Source: Alphaproteobacteria bacterium UBA6038 (lineage in GTDB: Bacteria > Pseudomonadota > Alphaproteobacteria > Micropepsales > Micropepsaceae). From it: DNA of 25,708 nt. The stretch spans positions 537-26,244 of the forward strand of contig DIZC01000127.1 of NCBI GenBank assembly GCA_002429315.1, read 5' to 3'. The notes beneath the pieces were generated by a model. It saw nothing but the letters and a program-made list of their open reading frames with translations. It was not told the origin of the DNA and did not search any database. A program made the translations under genes and the position numbers. Below are positions 6,679 through 14,629 of the stretch, piece by piece (the stretch's first letter is position 1; every line of letters starts with the position of its first letter).

Positions 6679-7845
6679 ATGAACTACGTTTTCTTCAGAG
6701 TTGCAGCACTCGGGTCAGCAATAATACTCCTGATCTTTGCCGGCAGTGCGCAGGCCGCATCGCTCAAGGTGATTTACAACTTTACCGGCGGGCCTGATGG
6801 AACCGGTCCGCGCGGGACTCTGGTGCGGGACAGTTCCGGCGCCATTTTTGGTGCGACGAAGTCAGGCGGCGCCTACGAATTCGGAACCGTCTTCAAGGTG
6901 TCGGCGACCGGCAAGGTAACGTCGCTGCACGTTTTTAGCGGAGCCGGCGGCGATGGCTCGAAGCCTGAAGGCGGCGTCATCGCCGACGCCCAAGGTAATC
7001 TGTACGGGACAACGTCAGCCGGCGGAGAGAATGGGCTGGGCATCGTCTTCAAGATCACGCCCACCGGTGCCGAAAAAATACTCTATACCTTCCAGGGCAT
7101 TTGCTGCGGCAGCGATGGAAGCTTTCCCATGTCCGCCCTCGTCGCGAACGCGAAAGGCAACATGTATGGGACGACTTACAAAGGTGGAAACAGCAGCGAT
7201 CTTGGGACCGTTTTCAAAGTAACGCCCCGCGGGGCCGAAACGCTGGTCTATGCATTTGCCGGAGGAACTGACGGCGCGAATCCTGGCGGTGGACTCGCGA
7301 TCGACAATAGAGGCAACTTTTACGGGGCGAGTTATGCCGGCGGTACGGACAATGTCGGGGTCGTGTACCGGATCGCATCGGGGGGCGCAGAGACTGTGCT
7401 TCACACGTTTAGCTGGGAAACTGCCGACGGCAGCCAACCCAATGACGTTCCGGTCATCGACGACCACGGCAACATGTACGGCACGACCCTCAGGGGCGGC
7501 ATGGAAGGTTCCGGAGGTTACGGCACGGTCTACAGAGTCACCCATAGCGGCGTCGAGACTATCGTTCATACCTTCGACGATATCGACGGCGCGGACCCGA
7601 CGGGCGTTATCCTTGTCGGCAAGGTGCTTTATGGTGTCGCCGCTGCGGGAGGGGCCAACGGTCTCGGCACGATTTTCAAGCTAAAGCCGAACGGCGGGTT
7701 TAAGGTGCTTCACTCCTTCGATGGAACAGATGGAAGCGGGCCCGCTTGTCAGCTCATAAGCGACGGAGCTGGAACCCTCTACGGCACGACCACTGCCGGC
7801 GGGACGTTCGGATTTGGCACGCTCTTCAAACTCACGCTGAAGTAA
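6679..7845 (+). CDS. secreted GloVer tandem-repeat protein
   Basis: The 388-residue protein has an N-terminal signal peptide or anchor (hydrophobic stretch AALGSAIILLIFAGSAQA). Seven ~50-residue repeats follow, each of the pattern DGxxPxGGL...GNLYGTTxxGG...GTVFKV. Unit ends are GTVFKVSATG, GIVFKITPTG, GTVFKVTPRG, GVVYRIASGG, GTVYRVTHSG, GTIFKLKPNG and GTLFKLTLK. This is the choice-of-anchor GloVer repeat (TIGR03803), a beta-propeller-like extracellular repeat whose role is not known. The ATG at 6679 has GGAGAG four bases upstream; an ATG at 6667 is the alternative. It converges on mrp and lies between the intact mrp 3' end and its duplicated remnant, so it is probably an inserted gene. Codon use is visibly less GC-rich than in mrp. 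Confidence 0.85.
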   Translation: MNYVFFRVAALGSAIILLIFAGSAQAASLKVIYNFTGGPDGTGPRGTLVRDSSGAIFGATKSGGAYEFGTVFKVSATGKVTSLHVFSGAGGDGSKPEGGVIADAQGNLYGTTSAGGENGLGIVFKITPTGAEKILYTFQGICCGSDGSFPMSALVANAKGNMYGTTYKGGNSSDLGTVFKVTPRGAETLVYAFAGGTDGANPGGGLAIDNRGNFYGASYAGGTDNVGVVYRIASGGAETVLHTFSWETADGSQPNDVPVIDDHGNMYGTTLRGGMEGSGGYGTVYRVTHSGVETIVHTFDDIDGADPTGVILVGKVLYGVAAAGGANGLGTIFKLKPNGGFKVLHSFDGTDGSGPACQLISDGAGTLYGTTTAGGTFGFGTLFKLTLK

Positions 7846-8000
7846 TGGCGCACGGAATAGCTGGGAATCTCGTGCATTGGGCCTGCGACACGATCACTGA
7901 AATGCGTTATGACGCACGTCACGACGGGAGCGATGTCCGGGCATTTCGGTCCGCATGGATCGGCGGGATAAGCCCAGCGACGAGATGACCCTGTTCGCGG
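7846..8000. other. intergenic region between convergent GloVer gene and mrp
   Basis: These 155 bases separate the two convergent stops. I see no gene, no strong hairpin and no obvious promoter. It is the left neighbour of the intact mrp 3' end and so would be the inner boundary of the putative insertion. Confidence 0.5.
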
Positions 8001-8141
8001 TCATTCAATCACGATTCTGGGGGCCGCGCGTTGCGGCAGCGCGATTTTCTCCGCAACCTGTGTCGCCAATGCAAGGAACGCCTGCGCCTCTTTGCTGTCG
8101 GGCTTGAGGGCCACGATCGGCGTTCCGGCATCCGAGGTTTC
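8001..8141 (-). repeat. intact member of the mrp 3'-end direct repeat
   Basis: This is the last ~47 codons of functional mrp, repeated at 6402-6543 in the same orientation with about 85% identity by manual alignment. The two copies bracket the GloVer gene. The longest identical run is at the extreme 3' end (8003-8030). Confidence 0.8.
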
Positions 8142-9095
8142 GCGGATCGCGGGGACCAGCGGGATTTCGCCGAGGAACGGGGCATTCATCTCCGCGGCTG
8201 TGGCGCGCGCGCCACCATGGCCGAAAATGTGCGATTCCTCCCCGCAGTGCGGGCATACGAACACGCTCATGTTCTCCACGATGCCGAGCACCGGCACTTC
8301 CGTCTTGCGGAACATGGCCAGCCCCTTGCGCGCGTCGATCAGTGCGATGTCCTGCGGCGTGGATACGATGACCGCGCCTTTCAGCGGCACGCGCTGCGCG
8401 ATGGTGAGCTGCGCATCGCCGGTGCCCGGCGGCATGTCGAGCACCAGCACATCCAGCGGCGCCCACGCGACGTCGTTCATCATCTGGGTCAGCGCGCTCT
8501 GCACCATCGGCCCTCGCCACACCAGCGGCGCATCTTCGCCGACCAAGAATCCGATCGACATCGCTTTGAGGCCGAACTTCTCGATCGGCTGAAGTTTGCT
8601 GCCGTCGCTCACCGGCTTCTGCGTGATGCCCAGCAGCCGCGGCACCGAGGGGCCGTAGATGTCTGCGTCGAGCAGCCCGACCCGCATGCCCAGCCGCGCG
8701 AGGCCCAGCGCCAGATTGACGGCGACGGTTGATTTGCCGACGCCGCCCTTGCCGCTGGCAACGGCAATGACGGATTGCACGCCGGGAATGCCGAGGCGTT
8801 GCGGCGCATGTTGCGCATGTCCACCTTGCCGCGCCTTCGGACGCGATTCCTGGTGCGCCGTCAGAACGGCGGTCACGGAAAGCACGCCGGGCAGCCGCGC
8901 GACGGCTTCTTCGCAAGCCTTGCGCAACGGCTCCGCGGTGCGGCCGCGCTGCGGCGCCACTTCCAGCGAGAATCCCACGTGACCGTCGCGCACCACCAGG
9001 CCTTCCACCATGCCCGCCGCGGCGACGCTTCCGCCGGTCGCCGGATCGGTCACGCCGCCAAGGGCTTTCAGCACGTCGTCTCGCGTTACAGCCAT
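8001..9095 (-). CDS. mrp: Mrp/ApbC family iron-sulfur cluster carrier ATPase
   Basis: The 364-residue protein has an N-terminal MIP18/DUF59 domain (VLKALGGVTDPATGGS, residues 9-23) and a linker. The P-loop NTPase domain has the deviant Walker A GKGGVGKST (115-123), the DADIYGPSVPRLLG segment, the MPPGTGDAQL switch region and the CPHC motif (Cys281, Cys284) that binds a bridging Fe-S cluster in dimers of this family. Such proteins assemble and transfer [4Fe-4S] clusters in the cytoplasm. I place the start at the ATG at 9095 because the DUF59 domain begins there; longer in-frame starts run into hflK upstream sequence. It is divergent from hflK with a 112-base shared promoter region. Its last ~47 codons are duplicated at 6402-6543. 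Confidence 0.94.
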   Translation of the reverse strand: MAVTRDDVLKALGGVTDPATGGSVAAAGMVEGLVVRDGHVGFSLEVAPQRGRTAEPLRKACEEAVARLPGVLSVTAVLTAHQESRPKARQGGHAQHAPQRLGIPGVQSVIAVASGKGGVGKSTVAVNLALGLARLGMRVGLLDADIYGPSVPRLLGITQKPVSDGSKLQPIEKFGLKAMSIGFLVGEDAPLVWRGPMVQSALTQMMNDVAWAPLDVLVLDMPPGTGDAQLTIAQRVPLKGAVIVSTPQDIALIDARKGLAMFRKTEVPVLGIVENMSVFVCPHCGEESHIFGHGGARATAAEMNAPFLGEIPLVPAIRETSDAGTPIVALKPDSKEAQAFLALATQVAEKIALPQRAAPRIVIE

Positions 9096-9207
9096 GCGGT
9101 TTTCGCTTCGTTGCGCCACAATGAATAGACCCATATAACGATCCGGATTTTCGGAACCAAGCGAGCGCTGGGGCGCGCGCGGGATTTCCGCAAAAGCCAT
9201 CGGTGTC

Positions 9208-10374
9208 ATGCCCTGGACGAACCAGTCAGGCGGGAACGGGTCTAATCGCGGGCCATGGGGCCGCGCGCCGCAGTCCGGCGGCGGCGGAGGCGGCGGCCCG
9301 CCGGATCTGGAAGACCTGCTGCGCCGCAGCCAGGACCGGTTGCGCCGGTTTCTGCCCGGCGGCGGCCGCGGCTTCACCACCGGAAGCCTGCTGATCATCC
9401 TACTCGGCGTCGTCGTGGTGTGGCTGCTTTCGGGCATCTACTTCGTCGGCGCGCGGGAGCAGGGCGTGGTGCTGCGCTTCGGCAAGTTCATCGCCCGCAC
9501 GGCACCGGGTCCCAACTACCACCTGCCGTGGCCGATCGAGACGGTGGAGACGCCGGAAGTCACCAAGGAGAACCAGATCAACATCGGCTACGGCCAGGTC
9601 ACCGATGCCAACGGCCAGACCAGCACCGAAGACGTTCCCGAAGAGAGCCTCATGCTGACGGGCGACGAGAACATCGTCGACGTGAACTTCACCGTGTTCT
9701 GGGTGATCAAGGATGCCGGCGCCTACCTGTTCAACGTCGACACCCCGGATCAGGCAATCAAGGCGGTGGCGGAAAGCGCCATGCGCGAAGTGGTGGGCCA
9801 GAACCAGATCGAGCCCATCCTGACGCAGGACCGCGAGCCGGTGCAGATCCAGGTGCGCGAGCTGATGCAGAAGACATTGGACGAATACGGTGCCGGCGTC
9901 ACGGTCACCCGGGTGCAGATGCAGAAGGTCGATCCGCCGCTCGAAGTGATCTCCGCCTACCGCGACGTGCAGGCGGCGCGCGCCGACCAGGAGCGCATGC
10001 GCAACGAAGCGGAAGCCTACGCCAACAAGATCATTCCGGAGGCCCGCGGCCAGGCCGCCCAGATCGTGCAACAGGCGCAAGGCTACAAGCAGAAGGCGAT
10101 CGCCGAGGCGAGCGGGGAGGCCAAGCGCTTCACCTCGGTGTACGAGGAATACCGCAAATCGCCGGAAATCACCCGCAAGCGCATGTATCTGGAGACCATG
10201 GCGCATCTGTTCGCGCCGATGAACAAGGTGATCGTGGACGAGAACGCGGCGAAGAACATCATTCCGTATCTGCCGCCGCAGGCCTTCGGCCGCAACGCGC
10301 CGGAGAGCGTGACCGTGACGCCGCCCTCCGCGGCCGCGCCCGCCGTTTCCAGCGACAGTGGAGGCGGCCAATGA
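9208..10374 (+). CDS. hflK: HflK, subunit of the HflKC membrane complex
   Basis: HflK and HflC form a large SPFH/prohibitin-family cage around the FtsH protease in the inner membrane and modulate its activity. The 388-residue product has the Gly/Pro-rich N-terminus typical of HflK (a run of glycines at about residues 24-30), a single membrane span (SLLIILLGVVVVWLLSGIYF, about 60-79), and then the SPFH domain beginning GAREQGVVLRFGKF. A long helical region with AARADQERMRNEAEAYA and the GQAAQIVQQAQGYKQKAIAEA coiled coil follows. Most of the protein faces the periplasm. Its stop overlaps the hflC ATG (ATGA), so the pair is coupled. Confidence 0.95.
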   Translation: MPWTNQSGGNGSNRGPWGRAPQSGGGGGGGPPDLEDLLRRSQDRLRRFLPGGGRGFTTGSLLIILLGVVVVWLLSGIYFVGAREQGVVLRFGKFIARTAPGPNYHLPWPIETVETPEVTKENQINIGYGQVTDANGQTSTEDVPEESLMLTGDENIVDVNFTVFWVIKDAGAYLFNVDTPDQAIKAVAESAMREVVGQNQIEPILTQDREPVQIQVRELMQKTLDEYGAGVTVTRVQMQKVDPPLEVISAYRDVQAARADQERMRNEAEAYANKIIPEARGQAAQIVQQAQGYKQKAIAEASGEAKRFTSVYEEYRKSPEITRKRMYLETMAHLFAPMNKVIVDENAAKNIIPYLPPQAFGRNAPESVTVTPPSAAAPAVSSDSGGGQ

Positions 10375-11252
10375 GCCGCACCCTGTTGTTCGCCGGCGGC
10401 ATCGCAGCGGTGCTGCTCCTCCTGTTCGGGCTCTCCTGTTTCTACACCGTCACCCAGACGGAGCAGGCGCTGCTGCTGCAGTTCAATGCGCCGCGCGAGA
10501 TCGTCACCGACCCTGGGCTGCACACCAAAATCCCCTGGGTGCAGAGCGTGGTGTTCCTCGACAAGCGGCTGCTTAATCTCGAGGCGCCGTCGGAAGAGGT
10601 GATCGCGCAGGACAAGAAGCGGCTGGTGGTGGACGCCTTCGCGCGCTGGCGGATTCTCGATCCGCTGCGGTTCTATCAGTCGCTGTACGATCTCGACACC
10701 GCGCAGATCCGCCTGACCTCGATCCTCAGCTCCAACGTCCGCCGGGTGCTGGGCTCGCAGAATTTCGCCGCCGTGCTGTCGGCGCGGCGCGCCGAGCTGA
10801 TGCGCGACATCCGCGACAACATGAACCAGGAAGCGAGCAATTTCGGCATCAAGGTGGTCGACGTGCGCATCCGCCATGCCGACCTGCCGGCGGAGAACAG
10901 CCAGGCGATCTACAATCGCATGAAGCAGGAGCGCAAGCGTGAAGCCAACGAATACCGCGCCGAAGGATCAGAAATCTATCAGCGCATCCGCGCCCGCGCC
11001 GAGCGCGAGCAGACCGTGCTGCTGGCCGAGGCGACGCGCGAATCCTCCATCTTGCGCGGCGAAGGCGATGCGGAAAAGACCAAGATTCTCGCCGACGCCT
11101 TCGGTCAGGATGCGGATTTCTTCGCCTTCTACCGCTCGATGCAGGCCTACCAGGAGGCGCTGCCGGGCGAAAACACCACACTCGTCACCTCGCCCAGCAG
11201 CGATTTCTTCCGCTACTTCTCCGCCCCCGGCGCCGCTGCGGCGCGGAAATAG
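10371..11252 (+). CDS. hflC: HflC, subunit of the HflKC membrane complex
   Basis: The 293-residue partner of HflK has an N-terminal membrane anchor (LLFAGGIAAVLLLLFGLSCF). The SPFH domain starts YTVTQTEQALLLQFNAPREI, and NVRRVLGSQNFAAVLSARR and VVDVRIRHADLPAENSQAIY are signature HflC blocks. A coiled-coil segment (EGSEIYQRIRARAEREQTVL) and the AFGQDADFFAFYRSMQAYQ C-terminal region follow. The ATG has a GGAGG Shine-Dalgarno inside the end of hflK. In many alphaproteobacteria a DegP-type protease follows directly; here two opposed GLUG genes intervene. The last 27 bases before the stop are echoed at 14498-14523. Confidence 0.95.
   Translation: MSRTLLFAGGIAAVLLLLFGLSCFYTVTQTEQALLLQFNAPREIVTDPGLHTKIPWVQSVVFLDKRLLNLEAPSEEVIAQDKKRLVVDAFARWRILDPLRFYQSLYDLDTAQIRLTSILSSNVRRVLGSQNFAAVLSARRAELMRDIRDNMNQEASNFGIKVVDVRIRHADLPAENSQAIYNRMKQERKREANEYRAEGSEIYQRIRARAEREQTVLLAEATRESSILRGEGDAEKTKILADAFGQDADFFAFYRSMQAYQEALPGENTTLVTSPSSDFFRYFSAPGAAAARK
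11225..11251 (+). repeat. hflC 3'-end copy of a split direct repeat
   Basis: These 27 bases encode the last residues of HflC (PGAAAARK). They recur at 14498-14523 with a single missing C: 9 identical bases, one gap, then 17 identical bases. Orientation is the same in both places. The two copies bracket the GLUG gene pair. Confidence 0.7.
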
Positions 11253-11258
11253 CTTCGC

Positions 11259-12782
11259 TCAGTTCGGCGGCGGATTGGCGAGCAGATACGGATACCCGTT
11301 GTTGATGCTCGGCGACTGGCGCCAAATGGTCGGATCGAAGCCAGCGGGCAACGTCGATTTCAGCTGCGCGTCTGTAAGCCCAGTTATGCCGGGGTCGTTC
11401 GGAATATTTCCTGCCCCTTTGCTCGAGTCCGAGACGCCGCTTGAGTCCAGGTCCCAATAATCGTTCCCAAAGCCGCCCGAATAACCATCATACCCGACAA
11501 GGCCACCCGTATAGGTTCCGCCCGACACTGAACCGGTGGAGTAGGACTCAGTCGTGGTCGTGCCGGCTCCGCCCAAGAGCCCTCCAATATCACCAGAACT
11601 CCCCGACACATTCCCCCTCGAATAGGATTGGCGTACTGTGCCGCTGTTGTTGCCCACCAGACCGCCAACCTCATACTCGCCTTGCACACTAGCCATTGAA
11701 AAAGACCGCGAAACGGTTCCATTAATGAAACCAACTAGCCCTCCGATCTCGGAATCTGCACCGCCAACAATGGCCCCTGTCGAATAGCAGTCACTAATTT
11801 CATCACCTTCATAGATCAGGGCGACGAGTCCGCCTACACGCGAACCAGAATCGGCGGAAATTGAGATGTCTGCGTGGGAGTGGATGATTGAGCCATTTTC
11901 ATTCCCTGCCAATCCGCCGATAAAAGAATTTGCTCCGGCTCTGAGCTTGCCGGTGACATAGGAATTTACGATGGTTCCTTTGCTATACGGCGCGAGCCCC
12001 GCCACACTACTGCCTTCGGCAGTGCCCCGGATGTTGATGTTGGTTAACCCAATGTCGCGAATCTCTCCGCCGGAGTCGACGTAGCTAAACAATCCAAAGG
12101 CTCCCGATTCTTTGCGCGACTTAATGCTCAAGTGGTCGATCCGATTGCCTAGTCCCTCAAATGTCCCGGTGAACAGAGTTAACACTGGAGCCGCGCTGTA
12201 AGTGCCATCGTTGCGGGCATCATAACTTTGTGCCAGCGCAAATTTCCCGGCCGGGTTGCCGCGAATTCCGCTTGCCAAGAGCGCGATGTCGCTGACCAAG
12301 GCGTATGCGGCGTTGTTGATGATCAAGCTGCTGTTCAGGTCCCAAAATTCAATATGGCCCTTTTTCTCGAAAGAGAAATCTCCGCCGCTGCCGCCATCGT
12401 TGGTGATGATGGTGACCGCGCCGGTTCCGGCAACGGTCATTGGCTTCTCGAATAGAATGGAGTGAAACGCATCGAGCGTCAGGCGGCTGGCGCTGGTCCA
12501 CGAGAGCGGCGCGGCGAACTGGATGTCCAGGGCCACGCTGTCGGAAACCACCTTCACGGCGCCGGCTGCCAGCAGGTTGGCGAGGTCGGTGACGTTCAGC
12601 ACTGCCTTTTTCGCCGTCGGCTTGCAGATGCCGTCTGAGCAACTCATGTTCGTTGTCGGGTCGACCGAAATGACCACGGCCGCGTGAACACCCGATGTGG
12701 GGATTGATAGGGCGGACGCCGATAGCAGCGCAAAACCCGCAGCACGCAGGGCGCGCGCGCAACCGTCACTGTTGGTGTTCAT
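11259..12782 (-). CDS. secreted GLUG-repeat protein (first of a tandem pair)
   Basis: The 507-residue product has a signal peptide ending near SGVHA (residue ~34). A conserved N-terminal module (VVISVDPTTNMSCSDGICK, then NVTDLANLL, PLSWTSASRLTLDA, GGSGGDFSFEKKGHIEFWDL) of the kind seen at the front of filamentous-haemagglutinin-like proteins follows. Then come about six or seven GLUG repeats with cores such as EIGGLVGFINGTVSRSFS and EVGGLVGNNSGTVRQSYS. GLUG repeats are expected to fold as a right-handed beta-helix, often in adhesins and other surface proteins. It ends FDPTIW...NNGYPYLLANPPPN, with no autotransporter barrel or sorting signal. It converges on hflC, six bases away, and is a paralogue of the next gene on the same strand. 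Substrate or ligand is unknown. Confidence 0.82.
   Translation of the reverse strand: MNTNSDGCARALRAAGFALLSASALSIPTSGVHAAVVISVDPTTNMSCSDGICKPTAKKAVLNVTDLANLLAAGAVKVVSDSVALDIQFAAPLSWTSASRLTLDAFHSILFEKPMTVAGTGAVTIITNDGGSGGDFSFEKKGHIEFWDLNSSLIINNAAYALVSDIALLASGIRGNPAGKFALAQSYDARNDGTYSAAPVLTLFTGTFEGLGNRIDHLSIKSRKESGAFGLFSYVDSGGEIRDIGLTNINIRGTAEGSSVAGLAPYSKGTIVNSYVTGKLRAGANSFIGGLAGNENGSIIHSHADISISADSGSRVGGLVALIYEGDEISDCYSTGAIVGGADSEIGGLVGFINGTVSRSFSMASVQGEYEVGGLVGNNSGTVRQSYSRGNVSGSSGDIGGLLGGAGTTTTESYSTGSVSGGTYTGGLVGYDGYSGGFGNDYWDLDSSGVSDSSKGAGNIPNDPGITGLTDAQLKSTLPAGFDPTIWRQSPSINNGYPYLLANPPPN
12643..12700 (-). repeat. 58-bp exact repeat in GLUG gene 1
   Basis: These 58 bases, coding for the end of the signal peptide and the start of the mature N-terminus, are identical to 14246-14303 in the second GLUG gene, whereas the rest of the two genes has diverged considerably. 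Confidence 0.9.
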
Positions 12783-12816
12783 GAGGCCTCAGCAAGGTAG
12801 ATCATCGCGACTGGAG

Positions 12817-14379
12817 CTACTGCGGTGGCGGATTGGCACGAAGATAGGGATATCCGCCGTTTGTCCTCTTCTTTTCTGCCCACAGCGTAGGGTCGAATCC
12901 CGACGGCAATCCCGACCTGATTTGACCATCGGACAGGCCGGTGATTCCCGGATCGCCGCTCACATTCCCGGCACCGCGGGCCGGGTCGGTTATTCCACTG
13001 GTATCCAAATCCCAATAGGTACTCGCGAGACTGCCCGACTGCGCCTCGTCATCGCCGATCAGCCCGCCACAGGTGCAGGGCGGGGAGCCGACGACGCCGA
13101 TTGAATAGGACGTCGTTATCTGGCCGTCGTTATAACCGACAAGTCCGCCGGCGCTCGAATCGTTAAAGCCCGTTGCAGACCCGCGCGCGTATGAATTGGA
13201 GATGGCCCCGTGATTCTCGCCAACCAGCCCACCTACCTCGCCGGTCGTGTATGGAGTGACCTTAGAGTTGTCGACGGCCCCGGTCGCGAACGAACTGATA
13301 ATTGATCCCTCCGAGTACGCTGCGAGGCCGCCCGAATTTCCGCCGCCACTCACCGGGCCGGTCGCATACGAGTCCGAGATGCTGCTGCTGGCGAAGAACT
13401 GTTGTCCAACCAGACCTCCGGCCCAAAGGATGGCTGTCACACTTGCGGTTGAGCGACAGTTCGCGATCGTTCCGCTTGTTAGTCCGGTCATGCCGCCTAC
13501 CACGTCATCGTAAGTATCATTTGCTCGACCTGTCACGACTCCGGTGATTGAGACGCGTCGTATGGAACCGATGTTTCGGCCCACCAGTGCACCAATTGTT
13601 TCCGGGTAGGGAGAGTGGGCGGCGGTAACATTCACGTTCTGCATTTCTAGGTTTTCGATTGCCCCCGCAGACTGAGCAAACAGTCCCTCAAAATTCGTGG
13701 CAGAATCTGTCCCCCTCGTGATATCCATGGAGAATCCAGAGATGGCATTTCCCAATCCCTCGAACCTGCCGTAAAACGTGGTGGAGATCGGCGACTGCGC
13801 GTACGCTCCGTGCTTTCCGGCGTCATATTGCTTGGCCAGAGCATATGAGCCGGCGGGGTCTGCTTTCACCGCGTCGGCGAGTTGCCTGATGCTGCGGACA
13901 AGCGTGTAGGTGTTCCCGTCAATTACTAGGCCGCTAGTCAGATCCCAGAATTCAATCTGTGCCTTGCCCTCAAAGAAAAGGTCGCCGCCGCTTCCACCGT
14001 CATTTGTCCTGAGCGTCAGTGCGCCTGTGCCGGTTACGGAAAGAGGCTGCTTGATGGCGATCGAGCGGTGGGAATCGAGAGTCAGTCGGCTTGCGCTGGT
14101 CCACGAGAGAGGTGCGGCAAGCCTGATGTCCTCTGCGGCGCTATCCGAGACCACCTTGACGTTGCCCGACGCCAGCAGGTTGGCGAGGTCCGTGACATTC
14201 AGATTCGCCGTCGCTGCCGTCGGCTTGCAGACGCCGTTTGAGCAGCTCATGTTCGTTGTCGGGTCGACCGAAATGACCACGGCCGCGTGAACACCCGATG
14301 TGGCGAAGCCCGCCACGGAAACGGCCAATGCACCATGCTTCAGCGCCTGCTGCGCGCGCGTCACTACACTTAAAATCAC
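12817..14379 (-). CDS. secreted GLUG-repeat protein (second of a tandem pair)
   Basis: The ~520-residue paralogue of the preceding gene has the same signal-peptide end (ATSGVHA), the same N-terminal module (SVDPTTNMSCSNGVCK, NVTDLANLLASG, APLSWTSASRLTLDS, NDGGSGGDLFFEGKAQIEF) and the same C-terminal end (GFDPTLW...NGGYPYLRANPPPQ). In between are about seven GLUG units such as GEVGGLVGENHGAISNSYAR. No ATG is available near the N-terminus. I chose GTG at 14379 because AGGGG lies six bases upstream and the resulting signal peptide matches the paralogue in length; a GTG at 14424 is the longer alternative. Repeat number and loop sequences differ from the first copy, so the pair has diverged except for the 5' block. 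Likely surface-exposed or released beta-helix; ligand unknown. Confidence 0.8.
   Translation of the reverse strand: MILSVVTRAQQALKHGALAVSVAGFATSGVHAAVVISVDPTTNMSCSNGVCKPTAATANLNVTDLANLLASGNVKVVSDSAAEDIRLAAPLSWTSASRLTLDSHRSIAIKQPLSVTGTGALTLRTNDGGSGGDLFFEGKAQIEFWDLTSGLVIDGNTYTLVRSIRQLADAVKADPAGSYALAKQYDAGKHGAYAQSPISTTFYGRFEGLGNAISGFSMDITRGTDSATNFEGLFAQSAGAIENLEMQNVNVTAAHSPYPETIGALVGRNIGSIRRVSITGVVTGRANDTYDDVVGGMTGLTSGTIANCRSTASVTAILWAGGLVGQQFFASSSISDSYATGPVSGGGNSGGLAAYSEGSIISSFATGAVDNSKVTPYTTGEVGGLVGENHGAISNSYARGSATGFNDSSAGGLVGYNDGQITTSYSIGVVGSPPCTCGGLIGDDEAQSGSLASTYWDLDTSGITDPARGAGNVSGDPGITGLSDGQIRSGLPSGFDPTLWAEKKRTNGGYPYLRANPPPQ
14246..14303 (-). repeat. 58-bp exact repeat in GLUG gene 2
   Basis: Identical to 12643-12700. 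Same codons, same frame and same strand, giving a direct repeat about 1.6 kb apart that could support recombination between the paralogues. Confidence 0.9.
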
Positions 14380-14497
14380 GATGAGCCCCTGCCGAACGGC
14401 GGCAGAAACTAGGCGAAGGACCACTCCGTGTACAGAGCGGTGAACTGTGTCTTATGGCAGTATTCGCGCCGTCAAAACGCGCAAGGTTACAGTCCTT

Positions 14498-14523
14498 CCC
14501 CGGCGCGCTGCGGCGCGGAAATA
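14498..14523 (+). repeat. echo of the hflC 3' end
   Basis: Twenty-six bases match the end of hflC (11225-11251) apart from one absent C, including the last codons up to the first two bases of the stop, in an otherwise non-coding context. The bases further upstream show only weak similarity to hflC. Confidence 0.7.
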
Positions 14524-14542
14524 AAAAATGGACCGCCTACAT

Positions 14543-14629
14543 TTAGCGCCGGCGGCGCCGCTGCTCCCGTTCCATGTCGCGGCTGGCGCGGAAGAACAGT
14601 CGCATCAGCAGCCGAATCAGCATTCGCAT
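14543..14629 (-). CDS. possible very small basic peptide
   Basis: A 28-codon ORF (starting MRMLIRLLMRLFFRASRD and ending in an Arg-rich tail) has an AAGGCGGG-like ribosome-binding site before its ATG. An amphipathic hydrophobic/basic helix is apparent. I know no family for it, and GC-rich DNA produces such ORFs by chance. Confidence 0.2.
   Translation of the reverse strand: MRMLIRLLMRLFFRASRDMEREQRRRRR

Noticed and set aside
6402..8141. GloVer block considered as an insertion sequence or composite transposon
   Set aside because: There is no transposase, no terminal inverted repeats, and the flanking repeats are parts of a host gene.
8001..9437. N-terminally extended Mrp starting at 9437
   Set aside because: The extra residues overlap the opposing hflK start and are Pro/Arg-rich. 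The DUF59 domain begins at the ATG at 9095.
9255..10370. A long open frame running through hflK in the hflC frame
   Set aside because: It is a GC-rich shadow frame: low-complexity Arg/Gly/Ala translation with no family resemblance. Only the hflC part from 10371 is real.
11259..14379. GLUG repeats considered as a CRISPR array or tandem DNA repeat
   Set aside because: Repeats are at protein level (VGGLVG-type cores) with variable spacing and diverged DNA, and there are no spacers.
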